A stretch of 64,000 bases of DNA from Paenibacillaceae bacterium (GTDB taxonomy: Bacteria; Bacillota; Bacilli; Paenibacillales; Paenibacillaceae): the NCBI GenBank assembly GCA_900766135.1, contig CAAFUF010000016.1, positions 1 to 64,000 on the forward strand, in the 5' to 3' direction. Made by a program: the position numbers and the translations under genes. The notes below the pieces were generated by a model. The model ran no database searches and had not been told where the DNA came from. It worked only from the letters and a program-made list of their open reading frames with translations. Within the stretch, counting starts at the first letter, position 1; the number at the start of each line of letters is the position of its first letter. Below, one piece after another: positions 34,696 through 44,406 of the stretch.

Positions 34696-35697
34696 ATGTC
34701 CAAAGCGGATCATATGCTGTCGATCCTCTGGCTTCTTCGCTCCGGCCGGAAGATCACCGCCCGTCAATTGGCCGACGAGCTGGAGGTTCATATCCGTACT
34801 GTATACCGTTGCATCGATTCTCTATGTGCCAGCGGCGTACCGATTATAGCCGATGCCGGGCCGGGCGGCGGTTACCGGATTCTCGGCCGGTTTGCGGATT
34901 CGCCGCTGATGTTTGACGCCGAGGAGCAGAAGGCGCTGGTTCATGCTTCGATCTTCGCCCGGGAAGCGGGATATCCGTTCAGCGAGGCATTGCTCCGGGC
35001 GGTGGACAAGCTGAAGCTGTACACGAACGAAGAACAGCTGGAGCATATCGAGCGGCACGGACGCGGCGTGTCGGTGATTTATCCGCCGGTGGACGAGCTC
35101 GAACAGTCTTTCCTGCAGACGCTGGAACTGGCGTCGGCTGAAGGCCGATCACTGGAGATGGAGTATCGGGGAGGCAAGGATGAGGCCGCCGTCGTCCGCT
35201 TGTTCGACCCCTATGGGATCGTCCACTGGAAGGGCAGCTGGTATACCGTCGGCTTCTGCCGGCTGCGTCAGCGGCTCCGCAGTTTTCGAGTCGACCGGAT
35301 CAAACGGCTGGAACGAAGCGAGGAGCGGTTTGAGCGCCCGTCCCATTTTTCCGCAAAGGCGTTCCTGTTAGGCAACCTGTTGCCGGAATCCCTGGAGGAT
35401 GCTTCCTTGCTCACGGTTAGAATCCGCGGTCCCGAGCAAGCCTTGAACGAGCTGCAGCGGCATTGGATGTTCGGTCATACGCTGGTGCGGCGAAACGAAG
35501 AGGAGGCGGTTTTCCGGATGGAAAGCGCCTCCTTGAATACCTATGTGCCTTATTACTTGCTACCGTACGGGAAAGCTTTAACGATTGAGGAGCCTGATGT
35601 GCTGATCGAGCGCATGGCGGAAGTAAGTTTGGCGATGGCTGAACATTACCAACAGATGAAGATGGCCGGGAGGCCAAAGCGGGAAGGGGAAGGATAA
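34696..35697 (+). CDS. YafY/WYL-domain transcriptional regulator
   Basis: This 333-residue regulator has an N-terminal winged helix (KADHMLSILWLLRSGRKITARQLADELEVHIRTVYR), a WYL domain starting near residue 145 (MEYRG...VRLFDPYGIVHWKGSWYTVGFC) and a C-terminal WCX extension. The second ATG (34696) has the better spacing to GGAAAGGATT. Its stop is 14 bp from the end of the convergent sugar permease gene. It may be cotranscribed with the DinB gene. The ligand is unknown. Confidence 0.87.
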   Translation: MSKADHMLSILWLLRSGRKITARQLADELEVHIRTVYRCIDSLCASGVPIIADAGPGGGYRILGRFADSPLMFDAEEQKALVHASIFAREAGYPFSEALLRAVDKLKLYTNEEQLEHIERHGRGVSVIYPPVDELEQSFLQTLELASAEGRSLEMEYRGGKDEAAVVRLFDPYGIVHWKGSWYTVGFCRLRQRLRSFRVDRIKRLERSEERFERPSHFSAKAFLLGNLLPESLEDASLLTVRIRGPEQALNELQRHWMFGHTLVRRNEEEAVFRMESASLNTYVPYYLLPYGKALTIEEPDVLIERMAEVSLAMAEHYQQMKMAGRPKREGEG

Positions 35698-35711
35698 GAG
35701 GGATCTGACGG

Positions 35712-36545
35712 TTACCCCTTTGTTCCGCCTTGCAATCCGAACCCCTTAGACATAAACCGCTGGGACAAGATATACAGCACAATGGACGGGATGGCGTACA
35801 GGATGGAGAAGGCGGCGAGATTGCCGTATTCAATCATCCCGTATTGGCCGAAGAATTGGTACAGCTTCAGGGAGGCCGGGAAGTTCTCCGGGTTTTGCAA
35901 CAAAATGTACGGGACGAAGAAGTTGCCCCAGCTGCCGGAGAAGGTGAAGATTGCTACCGTGCAGATCCCCGGAACCATCAGCGGCGCAACGACCCTGCGG
36001 ATCCCCGTGAATACGGAAGCTCCGTCGACCCATGCCGCTTCCTCCAAATCCAGCGGAACGGAATCCATGAAGTTCTTCAGCATCCAAATGCCGTACGGCA
36101 TGGATGAAGCCACATAAAACAGGATGACGCCGAAGATTTGGTTATACAGCTTCAGGCTCAGAAACAGCTGATAGACCGGCACCATCACCGCGGTGATCGG
36201 CAGGGAGGTCATGAACAGGATGGTCAGCATAAACGGTTTCTTGTATTTCATTTGGTATCTGGACAACGGATAGGCGGCCAGCAGCGCCAAGAGGACGACA
36301 AGCACCGCCTGCCCCAGCGACATGATCAAGCCGATCAGGAAAGCACGCTGGTTCTCGCTGCTGGTGACAACCTCGATGTAATTGTCCGCCGTGATCCGCT
36401 GCGGCAGCTTCAACGTCTGCATCGCATTGGCGTCGACGGAAGCAACCACCACCCACAGCAAGGGCAGGACGAAGCAGATCCCGATGAAAGTGAGGATCGC
36501 ATAGGGCATGATCCGGTAGATGATTTTCCGTTGTTTCGCATTCAT
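35712..36545 (-). CDS. sugar ABC transporter permease (MalG type)
   Basis: This 277-residue inner-membrane permease has six predicted helices and the coupling loop EEAAWVDGASVFTGIRRVVAPLMVPG (EAA motif). It is typical of CUT1 carbohydrate importers. The ATG at 36545 follows AAGGAGACTTCCTT. The frame stays open far upstream (to 37406) in antiphase with the MalF-type gene, but that part is not coding. It is the last gene of a binding protein-MalF-MalG operon; no ATPase gene is present, so a shared MsmX-like ATPase is likely used. Confidence 0.93.
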   Translation of the reverse strand: MNAKQRKIIYRIMPYAILTFIGICFVLPLLWVVVASVDANAMQTLKLPQRITADNYIEVVTSSENQRAFLIGLIMSLGQAVLVVLLALLAAYPLSRYQMKYKKPFMLTILFMTSLPITAVMVPVYQLFLSLKLYNQIFGVILFYVASSMPYGIWMLKNFMDSVPLDLEEAAWVDGASVFTGIRRVVAPLMVPGICTVAIFTFSGSWGNFFVPYILLQNPENFPASLKLYQFFGQYGMIEYGNLAAFSILYAIPSIVLYILSQRFMSKGFGLQGGTKG

Positions 36546-36568
36546 AAGGAAGTCTCCTTGCACTTGGA

Positions 36569-37456
36569 CTATTTCAACGAGCGGGTATAGAACAAGCTTA
36601 GCACGATCCCGATCAGTAGAAGCAGCAAGGAGATCGCGGTTCCGTACCCCAGTTGATAGTTCACGAAGGCTTGGTTGTACATAAAGATGGGCAGAGTGGT
36701 TGTGGACGTTCCCGGGCCTCCGCCGGTCATGGCGTAGATTAACCCGAAGACGCCTAACGTCTGCAACGTGACCAGCATCATGTTGGTGGTAAACGTCTCC
36801 TTGATGTAAGGGATAATGATTCGGATCAGCACCTGCCATCTCGAGGCACCGTCGACGACCGCCGCTTCCTCCACCTCGTTCGGTACGTCGTCCAAGGCCG
36901 CTTGAAAGACGAGCATCGAGAAGGCCGTTCCGTGCCAGATGTTGGCGAGGATGATCGTCAGCATCGGTACTGTATATAGCCAGGTGACCGCCGGAATCCC
37001 CATTGAGGTGATGATCGAGTTCAGCGTGCCCTCGTCGCCGAAGAAGCTGTACAGACACAAAGCGCAGACGATTTCCGGGGTAACCCAGCCTGCCAGGACA
37101 ATCGTCCCGATGACCTGGCGGAACGTCTTGTTCTTGTGTTTCATGAGCAGGGCAATCAGAAAGCCCAGCACCTGCTGTCCGATGACCGCCGAGCCGAACA
37201 GGAAAATCAGCGTGTTCCATATGCTGATCCGGACCGTCGGGTCCTCGAACATGTGGAGGTAGTTGTCGATTCCGACGAACTTCAATTCCCTGGCGGATTC
37301 CCCTGTTAAGGCGAGGTTCGTAAACGAATAGAAAAAGGTCAAAAAGACGGGATAAATAAAAAACACCAGCATTATCGCAATCGAAGGGAGCATGAAATAC
37401 AGCCACGCATACGAGTTACGTTTTTTGGAATAACCTTCAGCCGTCATGCTGCTCAT
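36569..37456 (-). CDS. sugar ABC transporter permease (MalF type)
   Basis: This 295-residue partner permease has six predicted membrane helices and the EAA loop EVEEAAVVDGASRWQVLIRIIIPYIKE. The ATG at 37456 follows GGAAGGAGAACGAACC. It lies 60 bp behind the binding-protein gene and 23 bp before the MalG-type gene. Substrate is not deducible; the binding protein suggests an oligosaccharide. Confidence 0.93.
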   Translation of the reverse strand: MSSMTAEGYSKKRNSYAWLYFMLPSIAIMLVFFIYPVFLTFFYSFTNLALTGESARELKFVGIDNYLHMFEDPTVRISIWNTLIFLFGSAVIGQQVLGFLIALLMKHKNKTFRQVIGTIVLAGWVTPEIVCALCLYSFFGDEGTLNSIITSMGIPAVTWLYTVPMLTIILANIWHGTAFSMLVFQAALDDVPNEVEEAAVVDGASRWQVLIRIIIPYIKETFTTNMMLVTLQTLGVFGLIYAMTGGGPGTSTTTLPIFMYNQAFVNYQLGYGTAISLLLLLIGIVLSLFYTRSLK

Positions 37457-37516
37457 GGTTCGTTCTCCTTCCGGAAGGAATGCTTTGCCGCTAGTTTTGA
37501 TTCGAAATACAACGCG

Positions 37517-38896
37517 TCATTTTTGGATGACCGCGTCCTCGCCTGCGATGCGGGTCACGTCCTGGGCGTATTTTTGAGCTGCGTCCGCAGGGGAGGTACC
37601 CGTCGCGACGGACTCGACCATCGTTTGGATTTGCGTCGATACTTCCGGGTATTTATCCTGCGCCGGGCGGAATTCGGCGTTCTGCAGATATTCCGTAGCG
37701 ATTTCGTTAAACGGCATTTTTGTGTATTCCGGGTCTTTGGCGACGTCGGCCCGGACGGTAATATTGCCCGAAGCGATGACGAGCTTCTGACTGTTTTCCT
37801 TATTTAGCGCGTATTGGATAAACTCCCAAGCTTCGTCTTTATGCTTGGCGTTGCTCGGAATGGACAGTGCCCAGCCTCCGGCAAGGGTGATGGAACCCGG
37901 CGCTTGGCCCTGGCTCGTCGGCATGGGGGCAAAGCCGAGCACATCCTTGTATTCCGGCCAAGGAGAAGCGCCGGAATCCAGGTAATTGCCGGTGATCCAG
38001 GAGCCGTCGAGGGAAATGGCGAGCTTGCCCTGAGGCAAATATTCGCGGGAAGCGGTGTTGCCCGCTTGCCCGTTGAGGACCTTAGAGAGCGGCGGTCCGA
38101 GCTTTTCCTTATTCACGGTTTCAATAAACCCTAATGCGTCCAAAATTCCCTGGCTTTGAACGATCCATTTCCCGCTCGCATCGTCATACAACCGCTCGCC
38201 GGCGCCGTACAGCAGCATTTCGTACGTCTGCATGGAAGTGGCTTCTCCGGTCGCCTTCCCCATGTTCATCCAGATCGGGACGATGTCCGGCGCTTTTTCC
38301 TTGACTGTGCGAGCTGCATCCAGCACTTCCTCCCAGTTCTTCGGCACCCACTCTTCGGGGAGGCCTACCTGCTTGAATATCTCCTTGTTGTACCAAAGGC
38401 CCCGCGAATCGGTATTATACGGTACCCCGTACACCTTGCCGTCGCTGGCGGTAACGCCCTTCTTCATCGCTTCGATGAACGAGCCGTTCGTCCAGTCCTC
38501 CCAGTTCTTCAGCCGTTCGTCCAGCGGTTCCAGATAACCGGCGCTGGCATCGGAATTGAGAATAAACGTATCCTCCGTTACGATATCCGGCGCGGTATCC
38601 TTGGACTTCAAGGCTAAAGCGATTTTAGCGAAATAATCGCCTTCGGAGGCTTGAATCGGCGCCGGTTTAATCTCGACTTCCTTGTTCGGATAGTCGGCGG
38701 CAATCTCCGTCAGCCATCGGTACAGCGAACCTTTTTCTCCGGCTCCGTCATCCCGGTACGTCACGGTGATCGTCGTTTTTCCGGAACTGCCGGACTTGTC
38801 ATCGGCCCCGGAACACCCGGCTAGCAGCGACCCGCCCAAAGCCGTGCACAACAAAACGGAAGCGATGGCCCAACTTCTTTTTTTCATGAATGACAT
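37517..38896 (-). CDS. extracellular sugar-binding lipoprotein
   Basis: This 459-residue ABC solute-binding protein (family 1) has a signal peptide with lipobox LLAGC at about residue 28, followed by a Ser/Gly linker and the mixed alpha/beta binding fold (VTYRDDG.., YGVPYNTDSRGLWYNKEIF, GKLAISLDGSWITG). The ATG follows GGGAGGGATCAGC. It is the first gene of the operon, with a cre-like site 70 bp upstream. It presumably binds a plant-type oligosaccharide, but nothing in the sequence fixes this. Confidence 0.93.
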   Translation of the reverse strand: MSFMKKRSWAIASVLLCTALGGSLLAGCSGADDKSGSSGKTTITVTYRDDGAGEKGSLYRWLTEIAADYPNKEVEIKPAPIQASEGDYFAKIALALKSKDTAPDIVTEDTFILNSDASAGYLEPLDERLKNWEDWTNGSFIEAMKKGVTASDGKVYGVPYNTDSRGLWYNKEIFKQVGLPEEWVPKNWEEVLDAARTVKEKAPDIVPIWMNMGKATGEATSMQTYEMLLYGAGERLYDDASGKWIVQSQGILDALGFIETVNKEKLGPPLSKVLNGQAGNTASREYLPQGKLAISLDGSWITGNYLDSGASPWPEYKDVLGFAPMPTSQGQAPGSITLAGGWALSIPSNAKHKDEAWEFIQYALNKENSQKLVIASGNITVRADVAKDPEYTKMPFNEIATEYLQNAEFRPAQDKYPEVSTQIQTMVESVATGTSPADAAQKYAQDVTRIAGEDAVIQK

Positions 38897-38965
38897 GCTG
38901 ATCCCTCCCTGGTTTCGTATCCCCGTTGGATTCGGAACTGCTTGCGATTGTGAAAGGCATAACGA

Positions 38966-38979
38966 TGTATCCGCTTACA
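38966..38979. promoter_or_regulatory. cre-like CcpA site upstream of sugar ABC operon
   Basis: TGTATCCGCTTACA matches TGWAANCGNTNWCA at 13 of 14 positions and is itself largely palindromic. It lies 70-83 bp before the binding-protein start. Carbon catabolite repression is inferred. Confidence 0.55.
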
Positions 38980-39134
38980 AACCTTCCAGTAAAACATACT
39001 TGCCGGAGGGACGATTTATTCAAAAATCGCTTCGAAAAACGATTGACCGAATCGGTTTATGGAGTGAACTCGACACTTCAAGTGTAGAACAGAGAGGAGA
39101 GGCTATTTATTGGTTTGGTTGCAGACCCGCGATT

Positions 39135-39166
39135 AAAAAAGGCGCGACCGGATGTCCGGTCACGCC
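39135..39166 (-). terminator. terminator of the STAND regulator gene
   Basis: On the minus strand GGCGTGACCGG pairs with CCGGTCGCGCC, followed by TTTTTT. Confidence 0.85.
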
Positions 39167-39205
39167 TGATTGCAGTGCATATAGGAGTCCGCGGGTTCGG
39201 CAAAC

Positions 39206-41320
39206 TCATCCGCGAACTTCGGAAAGGGCCCGTGTCAGCGCATGGCCCATATGGTCCAGAGCTTGCAGGGTATGGCGGTAAAACGTCGTCCGGCTCATGT
39301 GAAAATCGTCCGCCAGCTGGTTTTTGTTGCGATCCTTCTGTAGATAAACCGCTCTAAGGATGCCCTGATCCAACTGCGTCAGCGGATAGGCCGCTTCCGT
39401 TGCCGTCAAAATATTCCGCACGCAGGCCTGCACGGCTGTCCCGCGAAGTCCCAGCTTTCGCACAACCGGGAGTTGTTCCATTTCATCGCTGCGGAACAGC
39501 AGCTCCAAGATCTGTTTCGCCGCTGATCCATCCACCTCCGCGCGGGACTCATTTCGGGACATCAACGCCGAAAGGCCCGACGGCCCGGTTTGCCGGATAA
39601 TCTCTTCCACCCATGTATCGAAGGTCTGGTGCCTGAAGTCCAGTTCCCACCGGGTCAGTTCACCTTCGGTTTCTGTGCCGTTTAGCTTGATGTGCCCCAT
39701 CTCTTGAAAGCCAAGGATTTGGAACAGGCCATTGAGCTGCGGATCGGCTGTAAACATGATTCCCCGGAGCCCGCTGGTCATTTCAACTAACCATTGCCGC
39801 ATCAGCAAAGCGCCCAATTCTTCCGGTCCGTATAAGGGATGACGAACATCAACGGCAGCGAGCAGCACGCAAAGCGTGTCGGCCGACTCCCGGGGGAGCG
39901 TCCGGAGGGCAGCCCTCTCATCACTCAATAAAGCAAGAAAGCCTGGGGCATACCGATCCAGCATAGGCAGGGTCGAACCATGCAGCCAGAAACCGGCGCA
40001 GAAGGCCAGCGGGCTCCCTGAATCGTCGCGCACGACACAGATGCCTTCGGGGCTATGCCGGGCGATATCGTCGAGCAAAGCGGAGTACTCCTCCGCATTG
40101 ACCAGCTCGGATTGCCAGTTCGTTGGCGAAATCGCTGCCGCCAGCAATTGTTGGAGGCTGCCGAGGTCTTCCGGGCGAAACGGCGTGTGGGTTCCTAGGT
40201 TCAATGCAGTGGAGAAATCGGCGTAAGCATGGGCAGACGGCAAAAACTCGCGGTACAGCTCCAGAATATGCGCTGCGATCCCCCTTTGCTGCCGGGCACC
40301 CGCGAGGCGGAATTGCTCCGCCAATAGCTGAAACGCTTGCTGACGCCGGACTTGGAACTGATCGGCATCCCTCTGGGCGAAATCGTTCCGCAAGAGCCCG
40401 GCGATCACATGATGCAGCGTTAAGCCGTAGGCCGTTCTGCGGACGAACGATAGATTACCAAGCGCATAGTAGCCGGCGGCATCCAGCGGAGGATCCAATA
40501 AGCGGTTTAGCGTCGCTTGATCCGCTGCCGGTAGCAGAGATAGGACTGATAAAGCCTGATATAGATCCGGAGAAGCCGCTTCCCGCAAAATATCGGCACT
40601 CAGCGTGCCCGAAATCTCGTCAAGATCTATGCTGGCGCCGGGATTGCTCTGCCGGGAATGCAGCACATCTACGATCATTGCAAGGTGCAGGGGGAGCCCT
40701 TCGGTTTTCCGGGCGACTTCCGTCCGCAGCATTTCATCCAGGCCGCATCGATGCAAATAGTCAAGCACTTCCTCCCGCGTGAATAACGATAAAGGAAACG
40801 CCCGGATGCGGTGGCCCCAATAAGGACTAGTGTACCATTGGAGGGGTAATCCGCCTCGCGAAGCCATGACGAACAGAACCCCGGCGTCGGTCAGCTTGGG
40901 AAGAAAGCTCGACATCAGCCATCCCTCAATCCCGGCCAGCCGTGAGCAATTATCGATCAACAACACGGAGCGTTGCCGGGTTAGTTCCTCGACCACGAAG
41001 GAGAGCAGGGGAAGACCCGGCTCCCGTCGTCTTCCGTATTCAATTTCCAGGCTCGCTTCAAGGCCGGATAAGAAAGCACCCGACGTCGCCAGCTCGCTTT
41101 GCCCATCCAACCAAAGCGTGAGCACCTCGGCCTGCGATGCGGCCTTCGTCATTTCTAACAGCAGCGTAGTTTTACCGATCCCGCCAAGCCCTGATACGTC
41201 GAACAGGCTTGTGATCGGGTTGGGATCGGTCAGCCATTGCTTGAAGCTTGCCATTTCCCGGGTAAAGCCGACGATGTGCCGGCGAGGGACGTAAGGGTCA
41301 CGGGTCGGTATCCATTCCAA
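39206..41320 (-). CDS. STAND-type ATPase regulator with GNAT-like and HTH-like regions
   Basis: This is a large (704-residue) cytosolic protein. The N-terminal NTPase has Walker A GLGGIGKTT (about residues 45-53) and a Walker B-like SVLLIDNCS (about 118-126), a STAND/NB-ARC layout. Helical repeats follow. Residues ~430-600 look like a decayed acetyltransferase fold (FCAGFWLHG, NGLFQILGFQEMGHIKL). The C-terminus (about 650-700) has NQLADDFHMSRTTFYRHTLQAL, a likely DNA-binding helix-turn-helix. The start is TTG at 41320, 8 nt after AGGAG; the GTG at 41329 touches the ribosome binding site. It is divergent from the SLH surface protein across 155 bp and may control it. The signal is unknown. Confidence 0.75.
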   Translation of the reverse strand: MEWIPTRDPYVPRRHIVGFTREMASFKQWLTDPNPITSLFDVSGLGGIGKTTLLLEMTKAASQAEVLTLWLDGQSELATSGAFLSGLEASLEIEYGRRREPGLPLLSFVVEELTRQRSVLLIDNCSRLAGIEGWLMSSFLPKLTDAGVLFVMASRGGLPLQWYTSPYWGHRIRAFPLSLFTREEVLDYLHRCGLDEMLRTEVARKTEGLPLHLAMIVDVLHSRQSNPGASIDLDEISGTLSADILREAASPDLYQALSVLSLLPAADQATLNRLLDPPLDAAGYYALGNLSFVRRTAYGLTLHHVIAGLLRNDFAQRDADQFQVRRQQAFQLLAEQFRLAGARQQRGIAAHILELYREFLPSAHAYADFSTALNLGTHTPFRPEDLGSLQQLLAAAISPTNWQSELVNAEEYSALLDDIARHSPEGICVVRDDSGSPLAFCAGFWLHGSTLPMLDRYAPGFLALLSDERAALRTLPRESADTLCVLLAAVDVRHPLYGPEELGALLMRQWLVEMTSGLRGIMFTADPQLNGLFQILGFQEMGHIKLNGTETEGELTRWELDFRHQTFDTWVEEIIRQTGPSGLSALMSRNESRAEVDGSAAKQILELLFRSDEMEQLPVVRKLGLRGTAVQACVRNILTATEAAYPLTQLDQGILRAVYLQKDRNKNQLADDFHMSRTTFYRHTLQALDHMGHALTRALSEVRG

Positions 41321-41475
41321 GCCGCTCACTCCTTATCCGAAGTTTGTTGAAATTTGAAACAAAAATGAAACATCGAAAGATAGCTACTATATTACACTAT
41401 AAATTGTTTCGGCAGGCATTGTAATCATTCTTTTCTAGTAAATATTTTTTGATCATAGAAAGGGGCCTTTAATTC

Positions 41476-44319
41476 ATGAAACGCCGCATATCGTTTATGC
41501 TGGCCGCCATCCTCTTCGCGGTGCAACTCACCCCCTGGCGGACTCCGGCCGCACAGGCTGACTCTCCCCCGCCCCCACCCGTGGTGGAAGGCTGGGTACT
41601 GGTATCAACGGCGGAGCAGCTCGCCTATATGAACCAACATCAGCCCGACTATGTAACTTCGAACATCCGATTGATGAACGATATCGATTTAAGCGGGGTC
41701 GCCTGGGTTCCGTTTGGCGGGAACGACAATGCCGCCTTCAGCGGCACCTTTGACGGAAGGGGGCACCTCATTTCCGGGGTTGAGATCGACAGCGCCGATT
41801 GGGAAGATCCTAAACAGTACGAAAACGTCGGCTTCTTCGGAAAGGTCACCGGAACCGTACAGCAGCTGCGGCTGGGCGTTCAAGTTAGCGGCGGCGCCAA
41901 CACCGGCGGCGTAGCCGGCCTGTTAACCGATGGGGGCAAGATCCTGTTTACGCAAGTAACGGGCTCCGTCGCCACCGTATCGGTGAACGAAAACACCCAT
42001 GTAACCGGAGGTCTGGTGGGCGCTACGGCCAATTCGACCATTTCCCACTCCTCCTCGGCGGCTGCGGTCATGGGCGGATATGCTTCAAATATCTACACTG
42101 GCGGACTGGTCGGCTCCCAGGGTGCGGGGCTGATCGAGAATTCCTATGCCACTGGAGCAATCGGGCTTCAGTCGTCAGCGGGCATGTATGTTTATTACTC
42201 CGGCGGACTGGCTGGCTTCATGATTTACGGCACGATCGAAGCGAGCTATGCTGCGGGCAAGGTATCCGGAGGTCCTGGAGGGCCGAACTCATTGGTTGCT
42301 GGCTTAGTAGGGCAGCTTGGGCTCGGTACCGCCGTTCTCCGCTCCCATTTCGATACCGAAACGACGGAGCAGTCCGTCGGCATCGCTGCCGAAGGCGACG
42401 GCGCGGCCGAAGCCGCGGGACATCCTACGGCTGAGATGGTCCAAGCCGCAACCTATGCCGGCTGGGACTTCGTGAATACCTGGGCGATCCACCCGGCGGT
42501 CAACGGCGGATACCCCTATCTGCGTCCGGCAATGCTTACGGAAGACTTGGCAAGTGCCCGGCAAGAGAGCGCCTATGCGCAGCAGCTTGAAGCTTATGAT
42601 GGAGCAGGAGGCGGATTAGCCTGGCAAGCAACAGGGCTTCCGGAAGGACTTGCTCTTGGCAGCACAGGCAAGTTGGAAGGGACGCCCCGGGAATCGGGCA
42701 GCTTTGATGTCACCGTTACAGTTACCGACGCCGGAGGTGCCTCCGCTGGGGCAACGCTTCGCTTGGTGGTCGACGAACCTCCATCCCCAGACCTCGGTAC
42801 GGTGACCGGTACCGTCTATGGTACCGGAGATATGCCGTTGCCCGGAGTAACGGTGACGGTTGACGCCTATGGGATAAGCGATACGACCCGTGCCGACGGC
42901 AGCTTTACATTGCCGAACCTCCCGGCTGGTATGCAGACGGTGAAATTCCTTGCCCCGGGATACAAGACACGGACCGAAAACGCAAACGTTACAGCGGGGG
43001 CGGGCACGGATTTGGGCCGAGTCGTCCTGGAGCCCAATGACCCGCCCAGCCCGCCCGCAGGTTCCGGCGGATCGGGAGGTTCGGGAAGCTCGTACGTTCC
43101 GGTGAGTCCTTCACCTTCCAGCCAACCGAATAAAGCCAAAATCAAAGCCGGGGGCCGAGAATTGCTCGTTACCGTGACCCGTGAGAAGGCGAGCGATGGC
43201 CGGGATGTGCAGAGATATATTCCGGATGCAAGCGAACTATCTGCGCTGTTCGCATCTCGAAGCGAGAGTACGCTTGAGATCGACGCTCCGGTTCCCATCC
43301 TCAAAACCGATCTGCCGATGCAGGCGATTCGCGACATCCTGCGGCTGCAACCCGATGCCGTCTTGAAGGTCACGATGAATCGGGCAACATACAGCTTGCC
43401 GCTTCGCTTGTGGGAGGGAAGACCGGGTACGGTGCTAACCGTCACGATCGCGGAAGCAGCGGAACGAGATCTTTCGGAATTCAAATCGGCTTTAACGAAA
43501 TATGGCTATGAGGGACTCGCCGACCCTGTTTATTTTACGTTGGATATTGAAGGGGAGGTCATCTCCGATTTCGAGGGAACCTATGTTGAGCGGGCGATCC
43601 GGTTGGATACGGAGCCTGATCCGGCCAACGCAACGGTTGTTTGGGTAGATGACGAAGAACGTCTGCACTTTGTTCCAGCCGTATTTCGTCGGGATACTCC
43701 CGGCGCATACGCCGTATTTTCGGCTCCTCACGATAGCCGGTACGCCGTTGTTCGCACCAATCATGCCTTTGTCGATCTAGCGGGACATTGGGCGGAAGAA
43801 GATGTGAACCTGCTCGCCAATAAGCTGATCTTGGAAGGGAAGAGGGGCGGTGCTTTTGATCCGGACGGCAGCGTAACCCGTGCCGAATTTGCAGCGATGC
43901 TGGCACGTTCACTCGGATTGGCCGCCCGGCCTACATTAATCGCCTTTCGCGATGTGCCTTCCGATGCATGGTATGCGGGCCCGGTAAATGCCGCCGTTCA
44001 TGCAGGTCTGGTCAAAGGTTACGAGGACGGCACGTTCCGGCCGGAGGATCCGATCACCCGCGAGCAAATGGCGGTGATGCTTGCGAACGCGGCGCAATTC
44101 GCAGGAGGCTTGTCGGCGGCCGAATCAGAGGTGCCGGGCCGCTTTAGCGATGCGTCCGATCTAGCCTGTTGGGCGAAAGATCCGTTGTGGGGCTTGTTGT
44201 CGGCAGGTCTGATTCAGGGAGTGGACGAAACCCATCTCGCCCCGAAAGCAGCAGCAACCCGGGCCCAAAGCGCCGTGATGTTGAGACGGCTGCTGGTTTA
44301 TTTGAATTTCATCGATTAA
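41476..44319 (+). CDS. SLH-domain surface protein with GLUG-like, Ig-like and carboxypeptidase-regulatory-like domains
   Basis: This 947-residue exported protein has a signal peptide (about 1-28, ending TPAAQA), a GLUG-like beta-helix region (~80-300; repeated GGLVG/GGLAG motifs), a putative-Ig domain of the He_PIG kind near 356-436 (LPEGLALGSTGKLEGTP), a carboxypeptidase-regulatory-like fold at ~440-515 (GTVTGTVYGTGDMPLPGVTVTV), a Pro/Ser/Gly linker, a middle domain of unknown type, and three SLH motifs from ~766 to the end (VTRAEFAAML, ITREQMAVML, ATRAQSAVML). The SLH motifs anchor it to secondary cell-wall polymer. The ligand of the outer domains is unknown. It is divergent from the STAND regulator. 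Confidence 0.9.
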   Translation: MKRRISFMLAAILFAVQLTPWRTPAAQADSPPPPPVVEGWVLVSTAEQLAYMNQHQPDYVTSNIRLMNDIDLSGVAWVPFGGNDNAAFSGTFDGRGHLISGVEIDSADWEDPKQYENVGFFGKVTGTVQQLRLGVQVSGGANTGGVAGLLTDGGKILFTQVTGSVATVSVNENTHVTGGLVGATANSTISHSSSAAAVMGGYASNIYTGGLVGSQGAGLIENSYATGAIGLQSSAGMYVYYSGGLAGFMIYGTIEASYAAGKVSGGPGGPNSLVAGLVGQLGLGTAVLRSHFDTETTEQSVGIAAEGDGAAEAAGHPTAEMVQAATYAGWDFVNTWAIHPAVNGGYPYLRPAMLTEDLASARQESAYAQQLEAYDGAGGGLAWQATGLPEGLALGSTGKLEGTPRESGSFDVTVTVTDAGGASAGATLRLVVDEPPSPDLGTVTGTVYGTGDMPLPGVTVTVDAYGISDTTRADGSFTLPNLPAGMQTVKFLAPGYKTRTENANVTAGAGTDLGRVVLEPNDPPSPPAGSGGSGGSGSSYVPVSPSPSSQPNKAKIKAGGRELLVTVTREKASDGRDVQRYIPDASELSALFASRSESTLEIDAPVPILKTDLPMQAIRDILRLQPDAVLKVTMNRATYSLPLRLWEGRPGTVLTVTIAEAAERDLSEFKSALTKYGYEGLADPVYFTLDIEGEVISDFEGTYVERAIRLDTEPDPANATVVWVDDEERLHFVPAVFRRDTPGAYAVFSAPHDSRYAVVRTNHAFVDLAGHWAEEDVNLLANKLILEGKRGGAFDPDGSVTRAEFAAMLARSLGLAARPTLIAFRDVPSDAWYAGPVNAAVHAGLVKGYEDGTFRPEDPITREQMAVMLANAAQFAGGLSAAESEVPGRFSDASDLACWAKDPLWGLLSAGLIQGVDETHLAPKAAATRAQSAVMLRRLLVYLNFID

Positions 44320-44355
44320 GTGAGCGCCATTACAAGCCAGTCGAGCCCTATCTGC

Positions 44356-44379
44356 CCCTCATCCGCTAGCAGATGAGGG
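44356..44379 (+). terminator. weak terminator-like hairpin after the SLH gene
   Basis: CCCTCATC (44356-44363) pairs with GATGAGGG (44372-44379), but no immediate T-run follows (TTGTTTTATT comes 18 bp later). Confidence 0.45.
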
Positions 44380-44406
44380 TGCGGACGGCTCGGCTGCTTG
44401 TTTTAT

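Noticed and set aside
36546..37406. Long N-terminal extension of the MalG-type permease frame
   Set aside because: It is antiphase to the clearly coding MalF gene; the real start at 36545 has its own AAGGAG.
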